NCBI RefSeq assembly: GCF_900100785.1
Contig: NZ_FNCP01000011.1
Location: 62,001 to 126,000, forward strand
Direction: 5' to 3'
Source of the DNA: Desulfosporosinus hippei DSM 8344
Lineage (GTDB): Bacteria > Bacillota > Desulfitobacteriia > Desulfitobacteriales > Desulfitobacteriaceae
Length of the DNA: 64,000 nt
The translations under genes were made by a program, and so were the position numbers. Positions 62,714 through 64,000 of the stretch are shown piece after piece. Positions within the stretch are counted from its first letter, which is position 1, and every line of letters begins with the position of its first letter. The notes under the pieces were generated by a model that saw only the letters and a list, made by a program, of their open reading frames with translations, was not told the origin of the DNA and searched no databases.

Positions 62714-63511
62714 ATGTTGATTATTGGAGAAAAGTTGAATAGCGCTATTCCAAGTGTTCGTCAGCTTATCAATGACAAAGATGTGGCAGCTATCCAGGAT
62801 TTAGCTCTCAGACAAGTGGCTGCAGGGGCTGACTACTTAGATTTAAACACAGCGCAAGGGGACGAAATTGTCAACATGGAGTGGCTTGTACGAACTGTCC
62901 AGGATGTAACGGGTACCCCTTTGTGTCTTGACAGTACCTCTGCTCCGGTTATTAAGAAGGGATTGGAAACTGTCAAGGGAGATAAGAGCAAGGTTTTAAT
63001 CAACTCGATTTCCTTGGAAAAGAATCGGATTGAGGAAGTACTGCCCCTAGTCCTTGAATATCAATGTCCTGTTGTGGGCTTAACCCTGGATGATGATGGG
63101 ATACCCAAAACAGCGGAAGAAAGAATGGTTCTTTCTGAGAGACTGGTTGAGGTATTGACTAAGCATAACTATGATTTAGAAAAGCTTTATATTGATCCCC
63201 TGGTACTTCCTCAGGCAGTCAGTCATAATAATGCTAAAATGTTTTTTCAGTGTCTGGAGGACATCAAGAGAGTCTTAAAGGTTAAGACAGTCTCAGGACT
63301 AAGTAATATTTCATTCAATTCCCCGAAAAGGAAGGTGATTAATCGACATTTCCTAACTCTTTGCATGGCTTTCGATATGGATGCAGCTATCCTCGATCCT
63401 TTGGATAAGAAAATCATGAGCTCGGTTATCACCAATGATTTTCTGCTGGGTAAAGATCGTTTTGGCAAGAAATTTTTAAAAGCATTTCGTAGTGAACTGT
63501 TAGAAGACTAA
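62714..63511 (+). CDS. Methyltetrahydrofolate methyltransferase (pterin-binding, MtvC/AcsE-like)
   Basis: This 265-residue protein is a DHPS-like TIM barrel pterin-binding domain: IGEKLNSAIPSVRQLI at the start, AAGADYLDLNTAQGDE and a later KTVSGLSNISFNSPKR. Such proteins transfer methyl from the corrinoid protein to tetrahydrofolate in O- and N-demethylation or the Wood-Ljungdahl methyl branch. ATG 62714 follows GGGAGG. It lies behind the two operators. Confidence 0.9.
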   Translation: MLIIGEKLNSAIPSVRQLINDKDVAAIQDLALRQVAAGADYLDLNTAQGDEIVNMEWLVRTVQDVTGTPLCLDSTSAPVIKKGLETVKGDKSKVLINSISLEKNRIEEVLPLVLEYQCPVVGLTLDDDGIPKTAEERMVLSERLVEVLTKHNYDLEKLYIDPLVLPQAVSHNNAKMFFQCLEDIKRVLKVKTVSGLSNISFNSPKRKVINRHFLTLCMAFDMDAAILDPLDKKIMSSVITNDFLLGKDRFGKKFLKAFRSELLED

Positions 63512-63576
63512 AGATTCTTACGGGTTTATGCTGTTGGGATAAGTAAATAATGAGAAGGTAGGAGGGGTAAATCAGG

Positions 63577-64000
63577 ATGAGTGAAAAGCAAATGCTTTAT
63601 CAAAAGAGGTTAGAGCGCTACATGACGGCTATGGATTGCGGAAAGCCGGATATGGTTCCTGTTGCTTTCGGAGTCGGCGAATGGATAGCCAAATACACCG
63701 GTACTACACTCCAGGAAATTTACTATGATCTCGATAAGAGTAACAGCATTGTAAGTGAGATGCTGCCCGGACTGGATTTTGATATCTTTAAGGGCGGCCC
63801 TTCCTTATGGTGGCCACCGATGTTTGATGCTATGGGTTCTAAACTTTATAAATTTCCCGGTATCGGAGTGGAAGAAAACTCTACGTTTCAGTTTAATGAG
63901 CAAGAATATATGAAGCCAGAGGATTACGATGAGTTTATCGCCAGCCCAACGGAATGGCTGGTTAATCATTATTTGCCGAATATAAGCACTGAGTTAGAGA
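63577..64000 (+). CDS. Uroporphyrinogen-decarboxylase-family methyltransferase (partial, runs off the window)
   Basis: The frame from ATG 63577 is open to the right edge (141 residues seen). It starts MSEKQMLYQKRLERYMTAMD and contains PDMVPVAFGVGEWIAKYTG, typical of UroD-family corrinoid methyltransferases (MtaA/CmuA/MtvB-like) that move methyl groups to or from the corrinoid protein. GGAGGGG precedes it. The zinc-ligand region is beyond the edge, so substrate- and carrier-side roles cannot be told apart. Confidence 0.85.
   Translation, partial: MSEKQMLYQKRLERYMTAMDCGKPDMVPVAFGVGEWIAKYTGTTLQEIYYDLDKSNSIVSEMLPGLDFDIFKGGPSLWWPPMFDAMGSKLYKFPGIGVEENSTFQFNEQEYMKPEDYDEFIASPTEWLVNHYLPNISTELE

Overview
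The window looks like a chromosomal segment of an anaerobic, low-to-moderate-GC Firmicute of the Peptococcaceae type (Desulfosporosinus/Desulfitobacterium-like). This is inferred from strong Gram-positive ribosome binding sites, frequent TTG/GTG starts, sigma-54 activators with CBS and PAS domains, a glycyl-radical enzyme, corrinoid methyltransferase genes and many clostridial-type conserved proteins. There are no rRNA or tRNA genes, phage genes, CRISPR arrays or intact transposases. Both edges cut genes: an amidohydrolase on the left (minus strand) and a UroD-family methyltransferase on the right.

Layout. 1-9.3 kb: amidohydrolase (partial), PHP phosphoesterase, aspartokinase, YbaK-type deacylase, a soluble CZB chemoreceptor behind a consensus promoter overlapped by a Fur box, an EamA exporter and topoisomerase III. 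9.4-25 kb: an amino-acid catabolic island. It holds a CBS-PAS sigma-54 activator, a complete Liv-type ABC importer, a sigma-54 promoter, a five-gene Fe-S/FAD dehydrogenase resembling multi-subunit L-proline dehydrogenases, 1-pyrroline-5-carboxylate dehydrogenase (PruA), and trans-4-hydroxyproline dehydratase (HypD) with its radical-SAM activase. 25.3-32 kb: polysaccharide deacetylase, a two-component system with a lipoprotein, and a DUF2157/GDYXXLXY membrane pair. 32.2-40.1 kb: XRE-cupin regulator, small cupin, Xaa-Pro-type aminopeptidase and a complete oligopeptide ABC importer. 40.3-41.6 kb: a c-di-GMP-I riboswitch upstream of an HD-GYP phosphodiesterase. 41.7-47.7 kb: acyl-CoA dehydrogenase, a sigma-54-driven thiolase/SDR pair and a second CBS-PAS sigma-54 activator. 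47.8-60.6 kb: mostly housekeeping or conserved hypothetical genes (DUF2680, zinc ribbon, ABC-F, CMD, DUF2164, DUF815, membrane MutS-like, DUF523, chemoreceptor, asnS), interrupted by a GC-rich non-coding element of about 610 bp closed by a 23-bp inverted repeat. 61-64 kb: a GntR/HutC-controlled corrinoid methyltransferase cluster with three identical operator sites.

How the genes may work together. The Liv importer, the dehydrogenase complex, PruA and HypD suggest an oxidative route in which proline and 4-hydroxyproline both enter at pyrroline-5-carboxylate and leave as glutamate. Other HypD organisms are known to pair HypD with P5C reductase for Stickland reduction. The Xaa-Pro peptidase and peptide importer at 33-40 kb could feed the same pathway with prolyl peptides (inference). 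The two sigma-54 activators each lie near one perfect -24/-12 promoter, which suggests two separately controlled catabolic modules. Signal transduction is prominent: two chemoreceptors, a c-di-GMP switch and a two-component system.
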